Source of the DNA: an uncultured Clostridia bacterium
GTDB taxonomy: Bacteria > Bacillota > Clostridia > UBA1381
DNA: 44,530 bases
Assembly: GCA_959602045.1 (NCBI GenBank)
Contig: CAUGRT010000023.1
Span: 1-44,530, forward strand
Direction of reading: 5' to 3'
Position numbers and translations under genes: made by a program. Position 1 is the stretch's first letter; each line of letters begins with the position of its first letter. The notes beneath the pieces were generated by a model. The model was given only the letters and a program-made list of their open reading frames with translations, was not told the DNA's origin and made no database searches. Positions 1 through 8,072 of this stretch are shown in pieces.

Positions 1-24
1 TCCGAAAAGTTTATGCGCGGGTGT

Positions 25-112
25 CAAGAGGGGGTTCGCATTAACCCCCTCTTGCACCAACAGAACAGCTGATGTAGAAATCAGCCGCGCGAGGGGGCGG
101 CGCACGCCCCCT
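25..112. repeat. Cluster of three GC-rich hairpins
   Basis: Three consecutive inverted repeats: arms 25-36/43-54 (CAAGAGGGGGTT, perfect 12 bp), 68-73/80-85 (GCTGAT) and 92-99/105-112 (AGGGGGCG, perfect 8 bp). No open reading frame fits here. The segment lies beyond the terminator of the ABC operon, so it may be intergenic repeat material or the 3' end of a transcript entering from the left edge. Its function is unknown. Confidence 0.55.
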
Positions 113-131
113 ACCCCACAACTACAAAAAC

Positions 132-177
132 AAAAAAATCCTGCCGAAAGCAGGGGGTACGGGGGACAAAGCCCCCG
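132..177 (-). terminator. Rho-independent terminator of the ABC transporter operon
   Basis: Read on the minus strand, CCTGC-TTTCG-GCAGG (140-154) is followed by a run of seven T (complement of 132-138). A second hairpin, CGGGGG/CCCCCG at 160-165 and 172-177, lies between it and the permease stop codon. The position directly after the permease gene fits termination of that operon. Confidence 0.6.
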
Positions 178-188
178 AATAACCTTCC

Positions 189-932
189 TCAAACATCTTT
201 CTTATCAAATATTATATACGAAACCGAGAATAAAATCAAGATACTTCCCACAACAATTCCGATTTTATATAATATTACGTTCAACGGCAATGCCGTGCCG
301 AGAAAGAGAGAGTGCCATTTCGCATAGGAGGTAAATAAAAATGACTCCGAGCCGGCAATATAATAACCCATGTACTTCATTATCGCATAGATCGCAAGCG
401 ATAATAGCATCGCCAGCGTCGGACTCTTGACGCTGACATTTACCAGGATCCCCAATAATGCCACACCGGCAAGCGGAATCAAGTCGATCGCATATGCCGC
501 CAATGTCGGCGCCCACTGCGCTAATGAACCGCCCGAGATTCCTTGAACTACCAAACATACCCCATACATCACCAATAATGCGCCGGTTCCCAGCAAAAAC
601 GCCGCCGCACCCTTTGCCGCAAGCAGCTTAAACCGCGAAACCGGCTTCAGTAAACATGCTTTCAGCGTATCGGCGGCATACTCACTGCTGAATAAATCTG
701 TAACCGCCATCAGCAAAATCAACGGAATCAAAATCTCCACCATGAACGGCAGCAGCTCCATCAGCATATTGCTCTTGACTGTCACGGTTCCGCCCGAAAA
801 ACGGTTGATCAGAGCACTGCCGCCCCATCGCATCATGCACACCGCCGCCCCTAAAACCAACAGCACAATGTACTTCTTCTGATGCCTTAATTTGTAAAAT
901 TCATTCCTAAGCGTAAATAGAAATCCCGTCAT
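189..932 (-). CDS. ABC-2 type transporter permease
   Basis: A 247-residue integral membrane protein with about six hydrophobic segments. A cytoplasmic N-terminus (NEFYKLRHQKKYI) leads into the first membrane helix, and a large loop carries SSEYAADTLKACLLKPVSR, the layout seen in ABC-2 permeases of the bacitracin/lantibiotic-export type. Its start codon overlaps the stop of the upstream ATPase by four bases (ATGA), which implies translational coupling and one complex. The substrate cannot be read from sequence. Candidates are peptide antibiotic export or immunity, or another lipid-facing substrate. The family is clear and the role is inferred. Confidence 0.85.
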   Translation of the reverse strand: MTGFLFTLRNEFYKLRHQKKYIVLLVLGAAVCMMRWGGSALINRFSGGTVTVKSNMLMELLPFMVEILIPLILLMAVTDLFSSEYAADTLKACLLKPVSRFKLLAAKGAAAFLLGTGALLVMYGVCLVVQGISGGSLAQWAPTLAAYAIDLIPLAGVALLGILVNVSVKSPTLAMLLSLAIYAIMKYMGYYIAGSESFLFTSYAKWHSLFLGTALPLNVILYKIGIVVGSILILFSVSYIIFDKKDV

Positions 933-1642
933 ATACTGCCTCTCCTCTCATGGATATTTTCCAGGAAATATTCCTCTAACGATGGATATAAGCCTAAAAT
1001 CCGATCCATTCTGTCCATCGCAATCAATTCCCCATCGTAAATTACCGCCGCCTTATTGCATACCTTTTCAATCTCGGACGCAATATGACTTGATATAATG
1101 AAGGTGGTGTTGTACTTTTCATTCATCTCCCGAACAATATCCCGAATTTCCACAACCCCCTCAATATCCAATCCGTTCACCGGCTCGTCAAGAATCAGAA
1201 TCTCCGGCTTTCCGAGAAAAGCCTCTGCCAAACCCAAACGCTGCTTCATTCCTAACGAAAACCGCCCTGCCTTATCCTTTGCGTATTGCTCCAAATGCAC
1301 CATCCGGAGCATATTTTCAATATCCTCGCGCTCATCTCTCGTCTTTGCCGCAAGATACATGTTCTGGTAAGCCGTCAGATCCTTGTATATGGCAGGCGCT
1401 TCAATGAGCGCACCCATCTTCGCCATGATGGTTTCAAAACTCTCGTGCATTTCCATACCATCAACCTCCACCTTTCCGCTGTCCTCGCGAATCAGTGAAA
1501 GCATGGCTTTCATAATCGTAGTTTTGCCCGAGCCGTTGGGGCCCAATAATCCCAGAATATCTCCCGTTTCCACGTCAAATGAAATATTTCTGATGCCCCG
1601 CTTGTTGCTGTAGAGCTTTGTCAGCTTGTTAATACGTATCAT
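929..1642 (-). CDS. ABC transporter ATP-binding protein
   Basis: A 237-residue nucleotide-binding subunit. It shows Walker A GPNGSGKTT near residue 36, a Q-loop region, the signature FSLGMKQRLGLA, Walker B ILILDEPVNGLD and the H-loop SSHI. The LGMKQR signature and VNGLD form are typical of the BcrA/antibiotic-export type subfamily that pairs with ABC-2 permeases. The start is supported by GGAGG about 8 bases upstream. It overlaps the permease gene by four bases and follows the secreted-protein gene by only 27 bases, so the three genes probably form one operon. The substrate is unknown. Confidence 0.9.
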   Translation of the reverse strand: MIRINKLTKLYSNKRGIRNISFDVETGDILGLLGPNGSGKTTIMKAMLSLIREDSGKVEVDGMEMHESFETIMAKMGALIEAPAIYKDLTAYQNMYLAAKTRDEREDIENMLRMVHLEQYAKDKAGRFSLGMKQRLGLAEAFLGKPEILILDEPVNGLDIEGVVEIRDIVREMNEKYNTTFIISSHIASEIEKVCNKAAVIYDGELIAMDRMDRILGLYPSLEEYFLENIHERRGSI

Positions 1643-1669
1643 AAGGAATTCCTCCGTTTAAATTCTCTA

Positions 1670-2599
1670 TCAGTTTTCCGCTACTTCGGCATTTACTTCG
1701 GTGTCTTCTTCTCCGTAATCAAACCAATCAATCTTAATATTTGAGGTATCCAGCTTCGGTACAACCGTTGAGCCTACCTCGGTAATGTCCAGTGTGCCAT
1801 GAACCGTTATGTCGTGCTTTTCGCCGTTTTTATCCTGACCGACAAATACAATCGTTCCTTCGCCACTGCTCAACATGTTATCCTTATTCACCGTGAATCG
1901 GCATTTCACACTATCTACCGTAGCATTATCACCCAAATTCATCATCATTTTATCGCTTTCCGAAAGATTTTCTTCATTCTGGTAATATTCATCATGCTCA
2001 TAATTGAAATTTGTAATAGAGAATAACGCGCCTAAGCCGGCATTGATCAGCTCCGGAATCTGAATGGAGCTTAAGTTCACCTCATAAGTAGAAGAATTTT
2101 CTCCATCCTCCACACAAACAAAGTTATTCTTCAAATCTCCTACAACCGTATCCGCAAACAGCTCCGCGAACCGCATTACTTTCGCATTGGTCTTGTCATC
2201 ATTGTTAAAGCGAATCGCTTCTAAGCCGCCTCTGTCAAACACGCCTTCGCTATAGCCATAATATCCGCCGTTCTCTCCATTATCATGATAAATCCGCTTT
2301 CCATCTTGAACCCAATATTCACTGACATATTGACCATCATCGACATTCACACCTAATTCATGCATCGCCTCCGCTGCCTTGGAATACTCCTGTGAAACCG
2401 TATAATTGGAAAATTCCTTTCCATCTCCGGAAAATTCCATATTCATCTTCAAGGTATAATTATCATATTTCGGTAAATTGAATACCGCCTTTTTGAACGC
2501 ATCATAACCGTTCGCTGTCTGATAATTTGCAAACGCCGCCGTTGTCAGCATGCATACGCCTGCGATTGCACTGATAATTGCTAAGCTTCTCTTTTTCAT
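1670..2599 (-). CDS. Secreted protein of unknown function, first gene of ABC operon
   Basis: A 309-residue protein that starts with a clear signal peptide: MKKRS, a hydrophobic stretch, then AAFAN, a likely signal peptidase I site near residue 25. No lipobox cysteine is visible. The mature part is acidic and rich in Asn, Asp and Tyr, with no enzymatic motif I recognise. The C-terminus is strongly acidic (DYGEEDTEVNAEVAEN). It is followed after 27 bases by the ABC ATPase, so it may be an extracellular partner or sensor for that transporter, but this is inference from position. I do not recognise the family. Confidence 0.7.
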   Translation of the reverse strand: MKKRSLAIISAIAGVCMLTTAAFANYQTANGYDAFKKAVFNLPKYDNYTLKMNMEFSGDGKEFSNYTVSQEYSKAAEAMHELGVNVDDGQYVSEYWVQDGKRIYHDNGENGGYYGYSEGVFDRGGLEAIRFNNDDKTNAKVMRFAELFADTVVGDLKNNFVCVEDGENSSTYEVNLSSIQIPELINAGLGALFSITNFNYEHDEYYQNEENLSESDKMMMNLGDNATVDSVKCRFTVNKDNMLSSGEGTIVFVGQDKNGEKHDITVHGTLDITEVGSTVVPKLDTSNIKIDWFDYGEEDTEVNAEVAEN

Positions 2600-2806
2600 G
2601 TTAAAACTTCCTTTCTTATTTTTTTATAGATTCAGGAATTTCTTCCCTGTTGGCTTACAAGACTATTGTACCGTTTTGTTATAAAAATTATATAATAGAA
2701 ACTTAAACTTTTTATAAACTAATTTTAAATTTTTACATAAAAATTTAAAGAAAAAATAAAAGACTCTATCCTTATTAGAAATTTATCTTTTTTAATTAAA
2801 ATAACA

Positions 2807-2835
2807 TTGTAATTTTATACATTATATGATATAAT
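2807..2835 (+). promoter_or_regulatory. Promoter of the diguanylate cyclase gene
   Basis: TTGTAA (2807-2812), a 17-base spacer and a perfect TATAAT (2830-2835), about 28 bases before the start codon. The rest of 2600-2806 is very AT-rich intergenic DNA. It must also hold the promoter of the minus-strand secreted-protein operon, which I could not place with confidence. Confidence 0.65.
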
Positions 2836-2863
2836 GAATAGTAAGGAGTGAGTAACAATAATC

Positions 2864-3937
2864 ATGGATTTTTACACAGCAAATTTAATCATTACCCTTG
2901 CCTTTCTAAGTGTTACTGTTATTGATGTCTGTACCAATCGGGTTATTGATAACAAAATGAAAAAGGGAAGTATTCTGGTATGTCTGTTCATCGGCATATC
3001 AATTTTTTGTGAGTGGCTCGGCGTAAAAACAAACGGCGCAGATGTATCGTTAATATCAATCCACAGAATCGTAAAACTGATAGAGTTTTGTATGGCTCCC
3101 GTAATCAGCGTGGCATCAGCATTCAGTTACAGTCAAGTGAAAAGACCGAAACTAATCCTCTCCGTTTTGATCATCCACATCTTATTTCAACTTGTGTCGC
3201 TCAAAGAAGGCTGGGTGTTCTATGTTGATGCGGAGAATATTTATCACCGACAACGGCTATATTGGATTTATATTGCCACATTCTCCGTTTCTATTCTATA
3301 TTGCTTCAAAAACATCGTGCGCGAAGAAATGAAGTTCTATCGCAAACCTGCTGCTGTGCTGATTGCAACATTAATGTTTTTGACAATGGGAATCAGCATC
3401 CAAATGTTCAAGCCCGATCTGCGCGTTGACTATATGTGCGTTGCGATCGGAAACTTCCTGCTTTATAATCATCGTTGTAAAATGATTTTCCAGCTGGATG
3501 GACTGACGCATCTTTTTAACCGCCGATGTTATGAAAAGGATATTGAAAAAATCAGTTTCCCGGCAGTCATTCTGAACATGGATATTAACAAATTCAAGGT
3601 GATTAATGACACCTACGGGCATAGCACTGGAGATTATTTTCTAAAAACCATTGCAAAAATGATTCGGAAAACATATGGAAAATACGGCAGCTGCTATCGT
3701 CTGGGCGGCGACGAGTTTTGTGTGATTTTGGATAGAAATATTAATGATGTGCAGAAAATGAACGATCGTTTTCGCCAATCCATCAATGAAATGCGAAAAG
3801 CCGATAACCGTGCGCCTGATGTTTCGATCGGCTATGCTTATTATAATGAAAAGAACGAACACGTTAAAAAGATTATTGAAGAAGCGGATGAAATGATGTA
3901 TAGCAATAAACATCAGCCTGAAACATATCGTTCATAA
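2864..3937 (+). CDS. Membrane-bound diguanylate cyclase (GGDEF)
   Basis: A 357-residue protein. The N-terminal 190 residues or so contain about six hydrophobic helices. The C-terminal GGDEF domain starts at LDGLTHLFNRR and carries the metal-binding NMDINKFKVIND and an intact active-site loop RLGGDEF, so it should make cyclic di-GMP from two GTP. The allosteric RxxD inhibitory site normally five residues before GGDEF is absent (GKYG is found there). The Shine-Dalgarno AAGGAG at 2843 is 15 bases from the ATG, longer than usual. The gene stands alone, ends in a terminator shared with the convergent BMC operon, and is probably unrelated to it. The sensed signal is unknown. Confidence 0.9.
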   Translation: MDFYTANLIITLAFLSVTVIDVCTNRVIDNKMKKGSILVCLFIGISIFCEWLGVKTNGADVSLISIHRIVKLIEFCMAPVISVASAFSYSQVKRPKLILSVLIIHILFQLVSLKEGWVFYVDAENIYHRQRLYWIYIATFSVSILYCFKNIVREEMKFYRKPAAVLIATLMFLTMGISIQMFKPDLRVDYMCVAIGNFLLYNHRCKMIFQLDGLTHLFNRRCYEKDIEKISFPAVILNMDINKFKVINDTYGHSTGDYFLKTIAKMIRKTYGKYGSCYRLGGDEFCVILDRNINDVQKMNDRFRQSINEMRKADNRAPDVSIGYAYYNEKNEHVKKIIEEADEMMYSNKHQPETYRS

Positions 3938-3943
3938 AAAAAT

Positions 3944-3980
3944 AAAGAGTTTGAAGCCAAAAGGTTTCAAACTCTTTTTT
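3944..3980. terminator. Bidirectional terminator between GGDEF gene and BMC operon
   Basis: A 15-bp stem, left arm 3944-3958 (AAAGAGTTTGAAGCC) and right arm 3963-3977, with one G-U type mismatch. It has a T-run on the plus strand and an A-run that serves the minus strand. It separates two convergent units. Confidence 0.85.
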
Positions 3981-3988
3981 GTATAATC

Positions 3989-4534
3989 TTATAATACAGC
4001 TTCCCAAAGCTCAGGATGCGGATTTGCAATCACTTCCGTGTTAATCAATACGCCCTGCTCTGCCGCAATTCTTGCACCAGCCTCTACGCCTGCCTTTACA
4101 TCCGCAACATCACCCGTCATGGACACAAAGCACTTGCCTGCCATACCGCGCGCTACTCTGACCTCGATCAGTTCAATATCACCCGATTTCACCGCTGCAT
4201 CGGCAGCTTCAATCGCACTTGCCGCCGTGAAGGTTTCGACAATGCCGAACGCTTTTTTCTCTTTTACGTCCGCAGTACCGCATACCGCCTCATAAACCTT
4301 ATCGCCTAAATTACCGATAACAAACTTGTCAATCATTGCATCCTCTGCTATCAGTTCTGCCCGATCAACCGCTGCGTGAATGGCAGATAATTCTCCGCCT
4401 ACAATCGTGACAAACTTACCCGGACAAACCGACCCGGAACTTATCAGATGTACGCCTGCGCTTTTGAGCATTTCATCGGTGACAACAACACCCTTTGAAA
4501 CATTTTTTACCTCAACCAATCCTATCGAATTCAT
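3989..4534 (-). CDS. pduT: PduT-like trimeric BMC shell protein (BMC-T)
   Basis: 181 residues made of two tandem BMC domains, starting IGLVEVKNVSKG and near residue 97 FGIVETFTAAS. It therefore forms a pseudohexameric trimer in the shell. The first-domain pore loop reads SVCPGKFV with Cys37, matching the position where PduT proteins hold a 4Fe-4S cluster in the central pore; the second-domain loop also has a cysteine (AGKCFVSM). It is the last gene of the BMC operon, 10 bases after the PduS-like gene. In the Pdu system PduS and PduT are thought to relay electrons through the shell, so the pairing supports that role here. The symbol is by homology and family assignment is strong. Confidence 0.9.
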   Translation of the reverse strand: MNSIGLVEVKNVSKGVVVTDEMLKSAGVHLISSGSVCPGKFVTIVGGELSAIHAAVDRAELIAEDAMIDKFVIGNLGDKVYEAVCGTADVKEKKAFGIVETFTAASAIEAADAAVKSGDIELIEVRVARGMAGKCFVSMTGDVADVKAGVEAGARIAAEQGVLINTEVIANPHPELWEAVL

Positions 4535-4544
4535 CTGTATTCAC

Positions 4545-5876
4545 CTACTTACTTATTATTATAAATCTGTCGGTCACATCGCTGACCTTGCCGTTGATAC
4601 TTGCATGCATGGTTGTTCCCAATGAGCCTGCCGGAGTCTGTGCAACCACATCTCCCACATGCACCTTGTCGCCCTTTTTAACCGTTGCTGCTGCCGGAGC
4701 GCCGACATGTTGCTTTAATTCTATGTAAACCTGTGACGGCTCAAATACCGTATCTTTCTTTTCAACCGATGCCTTGACATACTTGCGGATGCCCAGTCTG
4801 TCGATCAATAAAGACGAAGAAACCAGTCTGGAGGATCTTTCCTCTCTCACCTTTTCAGGAGCCTGATTATTCTTGCGTTTCAAGCCGTGCTTACCCAATA
4901 AGCCCTTGGTTTCCATTGAAATTTTCTGGGGATCCAGCATCTGCTGACAGCCGATCACCGTACAAACACCACATCCGCAGCAAAGAGCCGACTGTAAGAA
5001 TGCCTCGGTATCCTGCACTTCCGAATGAGATGCCGCACGAACCGTCTTATGAACGTTGATATTATATCCCAGAAGATTTCGCGGACAGACATCACTGCAC
5101 ATATGACAGTTACAGCATGCCGCCGAAGCTCTCTTTAATGTCATGGAAATCGGCATACGCTTTCGCTGAATAATGCTGTGCGTTTCCGGGAAAATCAGCA
5201 GACCTTTTGTCGTCTTTGTCACAACATCATTTTCAATATCCACTAACTTACCCATCATCGGACCGCCGTTGATGACTGCTTTTCCCGTCAAATCACCGTA
5301 GCCGCATACTTCAAGCAACTCGCGAATCTTCATACCTACCGGCGCTTTCACCGTAATATCTTCTTTCGTGTCGCCGCCGATGGTAATATATTTCTCCGTT
5401 ACCGGTGCGCCACCGAGCGCTTTATGAATATTATAAACCGTTTCTACGTTAATAACCATAACGCCGACCATTACCGGAATTGAACCCTCCGGAATGATTT
5501 TTCCGGTCGTTTCATATGTCAGAACAACCTCATCTCCTGCCGGATAAATATCCGGAATCTCCTTAACGCGAACCTTTGTCCCCTCTAAGGAAGCCAGAAT
5601 TTTTGTATCCAGAAGATGCATATTCTTTCCCTTGATTCCGATAATCGCTTCATCCGCACCCATCGAATCAATCAGAATATTTAATGTATCCACCAACGCC
5701 TGCAAATGCTTTTCTAAGATATGGTGATCGACCATCATCAAAGGCTCACATTCCGCCGCATTGACTACAATCTGCTTTACTTTGTCTGAAAATTTCACAT
5801 GAGTCGGGAAACCGGCGCCGCCTGCTCCGACGATTCCGGCTTCATAAACAATCTTCTGAAGCTCCTGTAAATCCAT
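4545..5876 (-). CDS. pduS: PduS-like flavin/iron-sulfur electron-transfer protein
   Basis: 443 residues with RnfC/NuoF-like architecture. It has an N-terminal Gly-rich GAGGAGFPTHVK nucleotide/flavin-binding loop at 16-28, a SLBB-type middle region, and two 4Fe-4S motifs at about 254-264 (CCNCHMCSDVC) and 299-310 (CCGCGVCTVIGC). A short RnfC-type barrel sandwich lies at the C-terminus. PduS oxidises NADH and passes electrons onward; in B12 systems it serves cobalamin reduction. No B12 enzyme is encoded here, so NADH oxidation across the shell with the neighbouring cysteine-bearing BMC-T protein is a more likely job, which is inference. A Shine-Dalgarno AAGGAATG precedes the start. Confidence 0.9.
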   Translation of the reverse strand: MDLQELQKIVYEAGIVGAGGAGFPTHVKFSDKVKQIVVNAAECEPLMMVDHHILEKHLQALVDTLNILIDSMGADEAIIGIKGKNMHLLDTKILASLEGTKVRVKEIPDIYPAGDEVVLTYETTGKIIPEGSIPVMVGVMVINVETVYNIHKALGGAPVTEKYITIGGDTKEDITVKAPVGMKIRELLEVCGYGDLTGKAVINGGPMMGKLVDIENDVVTKTTKGLLIFPETHSIIQRKRMPISMTLKRASAACCNCHMCSDVCPRNLLGYNINVHKTVRAASHSEVQDTEAFLQSALCCGCGVCTVIGCQQMLDPQKISMETKGLLGKHGLKRKNNQAPEKVREERSSRLVSSSLLIDRLGIRKYVKASVEKKDTVFEPSQVYIELKQHVGAPAAATVKKGDKVHVGDVVAQTPAGSLGTTMHASINGKVSDVTDRFIIISK

Positions 5877-5914
5877 ACTGTTTCATTCCTTCCAAAAAAA
5901 TGAATCTTGCTTTT

Positions 5915-6175
5915 TTAGCATTGCTTTGTATCAAGAATTCCCACAATCACCGCATCCACGGGCGCATCGTCCTTTTTCAGTGCCTTACGCGCGCCGGATC
6001 CTGTGGTAATGATAACATCCTCGCCGATTCCGGCACCCACGCCGTCAACCGCTGTCAGGAATTTATCCACTAATTCTCCGTTTTCGATACATTGTATCTG
6101 CATAAACTTGTAGCCTACCAGACCCTCCAGCTTATGCGTTGATACAACGCTTCCATATACTCTGCCTATAATCAT
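5915..6175 (-). CDS. BMC vertex protein (EutN/CcmL/PduN family)
   Basis: 86 residues beginning MIIGRVYGSVVSTHKLEGLVG, the typical start of the pentameric BMC-P family that caps the twelve vertices of the icosahedral shell. The conserved GVGAGIGEDVIITTGSGAR stretch (residues 45-63) and the ending DAVIVGILD match the family, and the length is normal. It is the only vertex protein in the locus, so it is probably essential for closing the shell. It lies between pduL and pduS. Confidence 0.93.
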   Translation of the reverse strand: MIIGRVYGSVVSTHKLEGLVGYKFMQIQCIENGELVDKFLTAVDGVGAGIGEDVIITTGSGARKALKKDDAPVDAVIVGILDTKQC

Positions 6176-6203
6176 ATTTATATCATCCTTTAAGATGTTA
6201 TTT

Positions 6204-6842
6204 TCAAGCTTTAATAATTTTTACATAATCGCCCGTTTTAATTGCACAGGCATTGGCATCGTCCGTGTCAATGTGCATTTCCGGAGTGAAGCTTTCATGC
6301 ACCCGAACCTGAACATTATAATATGTAGTCGGTTTTGAATTTTGAATCTGAACATCCACCAAATCATTATCCTTTACACCGTATTTTGCAGCGGTTGCCG
6401 GATCCATATGGATGTGGCGGTTTGCGATAATGCAGCCTTCATTCAAGAAAATGCTGCCTTTCGGCCCAACCAGCGCCATCGGAGCGCTTCCCTTTAATTC
6501 TCCTGACGGACGGACAGGAGGACTTACCTTTAATTTGAACGTATCCGTTCTTGAAATTTCAATCTGGGACTGTTTTCTGACCGGCCCCAACACTCTTACG
6601 CCCTCAATTGTTCTTAAGGACGGGCTAACCAGTGTAACACATTCCTCCGCCGCAAACTGACCGCCCATAAGCTGCTTTTTCGGTGTCAGCTGATGTCCTT
6701 CGCCAAAAAGCGTTTCCAAGTCCTTTTGCGATAAATGAACGTGACGCGCACTCACGCCTACCTTAATGCCCTCGCTCGCTTCCTTTTGCTTCAATATATC
6801 AATCACTGTTTGGGCAATTATATCCTGTAAATTATTTTCCAT
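6204..6842 (-). CDS. pduL: PduL-type phosphotransacylase
   Basis: 212 residues. It converts acyl-CoA plus phosphate into acyl phosphate and free CoA inside the compartment, recycling CoA for the aldehyde dehydrogenase. Zinc-site histidines are visible in VGVSARHVHLS (near residue 32) and in CIIANRHIHMDPATA (near 142). Residues 3-19 form an amphipathic helix (LQDIIAQTVIDILKQK) typical of the encapsulation peptide found on BMC-associated PduL and absent from free forms. The length is normal. With lactaldehyde as the likely aldehyde, the product would be lactoyl-phosphate. A kinase to harvest ATP is not in the window. Confidence 0.93.
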   Translation of the reverse strand: MENNLQDIIAQTVIDILKQKEASEGIKVGVSARHVHLSQKDLETLFGEGHQLTPKKQLMGGQFAAEECVTLVSPSLRTIEGVRVLGPVRKQSQIEISRTDTFKLKVSPPVRPSGELKGSAPMALVGPKGSIFLNEGCIIANRHIHMDPATAAKYGVKDNDLVDVQIQNSKPTTYYNVQVRVHESFTPEMHIDTDDANACAIKTGDYVKIIKA

Positions 6843-6894
6843 CTCTTATTCTCTCCCTTTTGAACGAGGTCTTAATGTTTCTCACACAAACCGC

Positions 6895-6923
6895 GTCCAA
6901 TGAAGGGCTAGCCTTCATCGGAC
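6895..6923 (-). other. Hairpin between shell gene and pduL
   Basis: Arms 6895-6906 (GTCCAATGAAGG) and 6912-6923 pair over 12 bp with one mismatch and a 5-base loop. No T-run follows in either direction, so it is not a standard terminator. Between the PduA-like gene and pduL it could stabilise the upstream shell mRNA or reduce read-through, keeping shell protein in excess over enzymes. Confidence 0.55.
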
Positions 6924-6951
6924 ACGAAATGCAATGAGCGTTTTACTCAGA

Positions 6952-7227
6952 TCAAACCTGCGGTAAAATCTTTTCTACATCACCATGCGGTCTGGGGATT
7001 ACGTGAACTGAAACCAGCTCGCCCAATCTTGAACCGGCAGCAGCGCCTGCGTCTGTTGCAGCCTGAACAGCGCCAACATCGCCTCTTACCATAACCGTTA
7101 CAAGACCTGAACCGATTCTCTCTGTTCCGATCAAAGTTACGTTTGCAGCCTTAACCATTGCATCGGCAGCCTCAATTGCAGCTACCAAACCTCTTGTTTC
7201 AACCATACCTAATGCTTCTACAGCCAT
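6952..7227 (-). CDS. PduA/EutM-like hexameric shell protein (BMC-H)
   Basis: 91 residues with a single BMC domain (ALGMVETRGLVAAIEAADAM) and the canonical pore loop ERIGSGLV, followed by the C-terminal HVIPRPHGDVE. This is the major-facet type of hexamer; its small polar Gly/Ser pore is thought to pass short diols and aldehydes. A strong AGGAGG-type site lies about 10 bases before the ATG. The 95-base gap to the preceding shell gene holds a small hairpin (AGCCC-TTT-GGGCT) and AT-rich DNA, so an internal promoter is possible but not shown. Confidence 0.93.
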   Translation of the reverse strand: MAVEALGMVETRGLVAAIEAADAMVKAANVTLIGTERIGSGLVTVMVRGDVGAVQAATDAGAAAGSRLGELVSVHVIPRPHGDVEKILPQV

Positions 7228-7322
7228 CTTAGTATCCTCCTTTTAAAATCTGAGCAGTGTTTGCTCTTTGTTTACTTTATTATAATATATCTTAAGCCCT
7301 TTGGGCTGAAGAACGAAATATG

Positions 7323-7781
7323 TTATGAGGGTGAACCCTCCGATTTCGGCTTTCTGCCTCGTCTTTTCGGAGCCGGCTTTGCCTGTTCCGCAGGAGCTGC
7401 CGCGGTTCTTGTTGTTCTGCGGCGTTTTGGTTTCTCCTCGTTTTCTGATGTCGGACCAACATGTGTCCCGGCAGTTTCAGACTCCGGTTCCGGCTCTTTT
7501 GCCGGTTCAAGATGTAAAAACTTCAAAATCTCGTCATGCGGTCTTGCGATTACCTGCGACGCTTTCAAGCAGCCATCCTGCTTTGCACGTGCCGCTCCGG
7601 CATCCACCGCCGCCTGCACTGATGTAAGCTCGCCTCTGACAACGATCGTTACCAAACGACCGCCCAAACGTCTTTCCGTTGCAACAAATTCAACGTCTGC
7701 CGCCTTGAGCATATCATCCAACATGATAATCGCATTTCCGAGAGCGCTTACCTCAACCAGTCCCAGTGAAAATTCAGCCAT
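7323..7781 (-). CDS. BMC-H shell protein with basic AT-hook-like tail
   Basis: 152 residues. Residues 1-90 are a normal BMC domain (LGLVEVSALGNAII ... QVIARPHDEIL). The pore loop is ERRLGGRLV, which puts arginines where related proteins have KIGSG, so the pore should be strongly positive. Residues 91-152 are an extension: an acidic Glu/Pro part, then a Lys/Arg/Pro/Ala-rich part containing RRGRKPK at 140-146, close to the AT-hook core. The tail could bind nucleic acid, polyphosphorylated ligands or acidic cargo; none is proven. A Shine-Dalgarno GGAGGA precedes the start, and the gene sits amid three other shell genes. Confidence 0.88.
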   Translation of the reverse strand: MAEFSLGLVEVSALGNAIIMLDDMLKAADVEFVATERRLGGRLVTIVVRGELTSVQAAVDAGAARAKQDGCLKASQVIARPHDEILKFLHLEPAKEPEPESETAGTHVGPTSENEEKPKRRRTTRTAAAPAEQAKPAPKRRGRKPKSEGSPS

Positions 7782-7802
7782 ACTAATCCTCCAATTCGCT
7801 TA

Positions 7803-8072
7803 TCATATGGTCGGAAGAACTCTGACCACTTCATCATGCGGTCTGGGGATTACGTTTGTGGCATAAACCTCGCCGATCTCCCGTGCTACCGCCTCACCGG
7901 CAGCAACCGCGGCAGTTACCGCGTCAACGTCGCCCTCGATGACTACATTCACAAGTCCCGATCCGATTTTTTCAGTTCCGACAACCCATACATCAGCTGC
8001 CTTTGTCATTGCGTCAGAGGCTTCAATGGCAGCCGTCAGACTTCTTGTTTCCAAAAATCCCAGCGCTTTCAT
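7803..8072 (-). CDS. PduA/PduJ-like hexameric shell protein (BMC-H)
   Basis: 89 residues from the ATG at 8072 (MKALGFLETRS), the usual family start. The frame is open 31 codons further upstream to 8165, but that part has no BMC similarity. The pore loop EKIGSGLV and the ending NVIPRPHDEVVRVLP mark a canonical facet hexamer, a close paralog of the 91-residue shell protein downstream. The ribosome site AAAGGA is about 15 bases from this ATG; a GTG start a few codons upstream is a possible alternative. Confidence 0.88.
   Translation of the reverse strand: MKALGFLETRSLTAAIEASDAMTKAADVWVVGTEKIGSGLVNVVIEGDVDAVTAAVAAGEAVAREIGEVYATNVIPRPHDEVVRVLPTI

Noticed and set aside
25..54. First hairpin of the window as another member of the conserved-core family
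   Set aside because: It shares GTCAAGAGGGG with copy B but has a 6-base loop and no core sequence.
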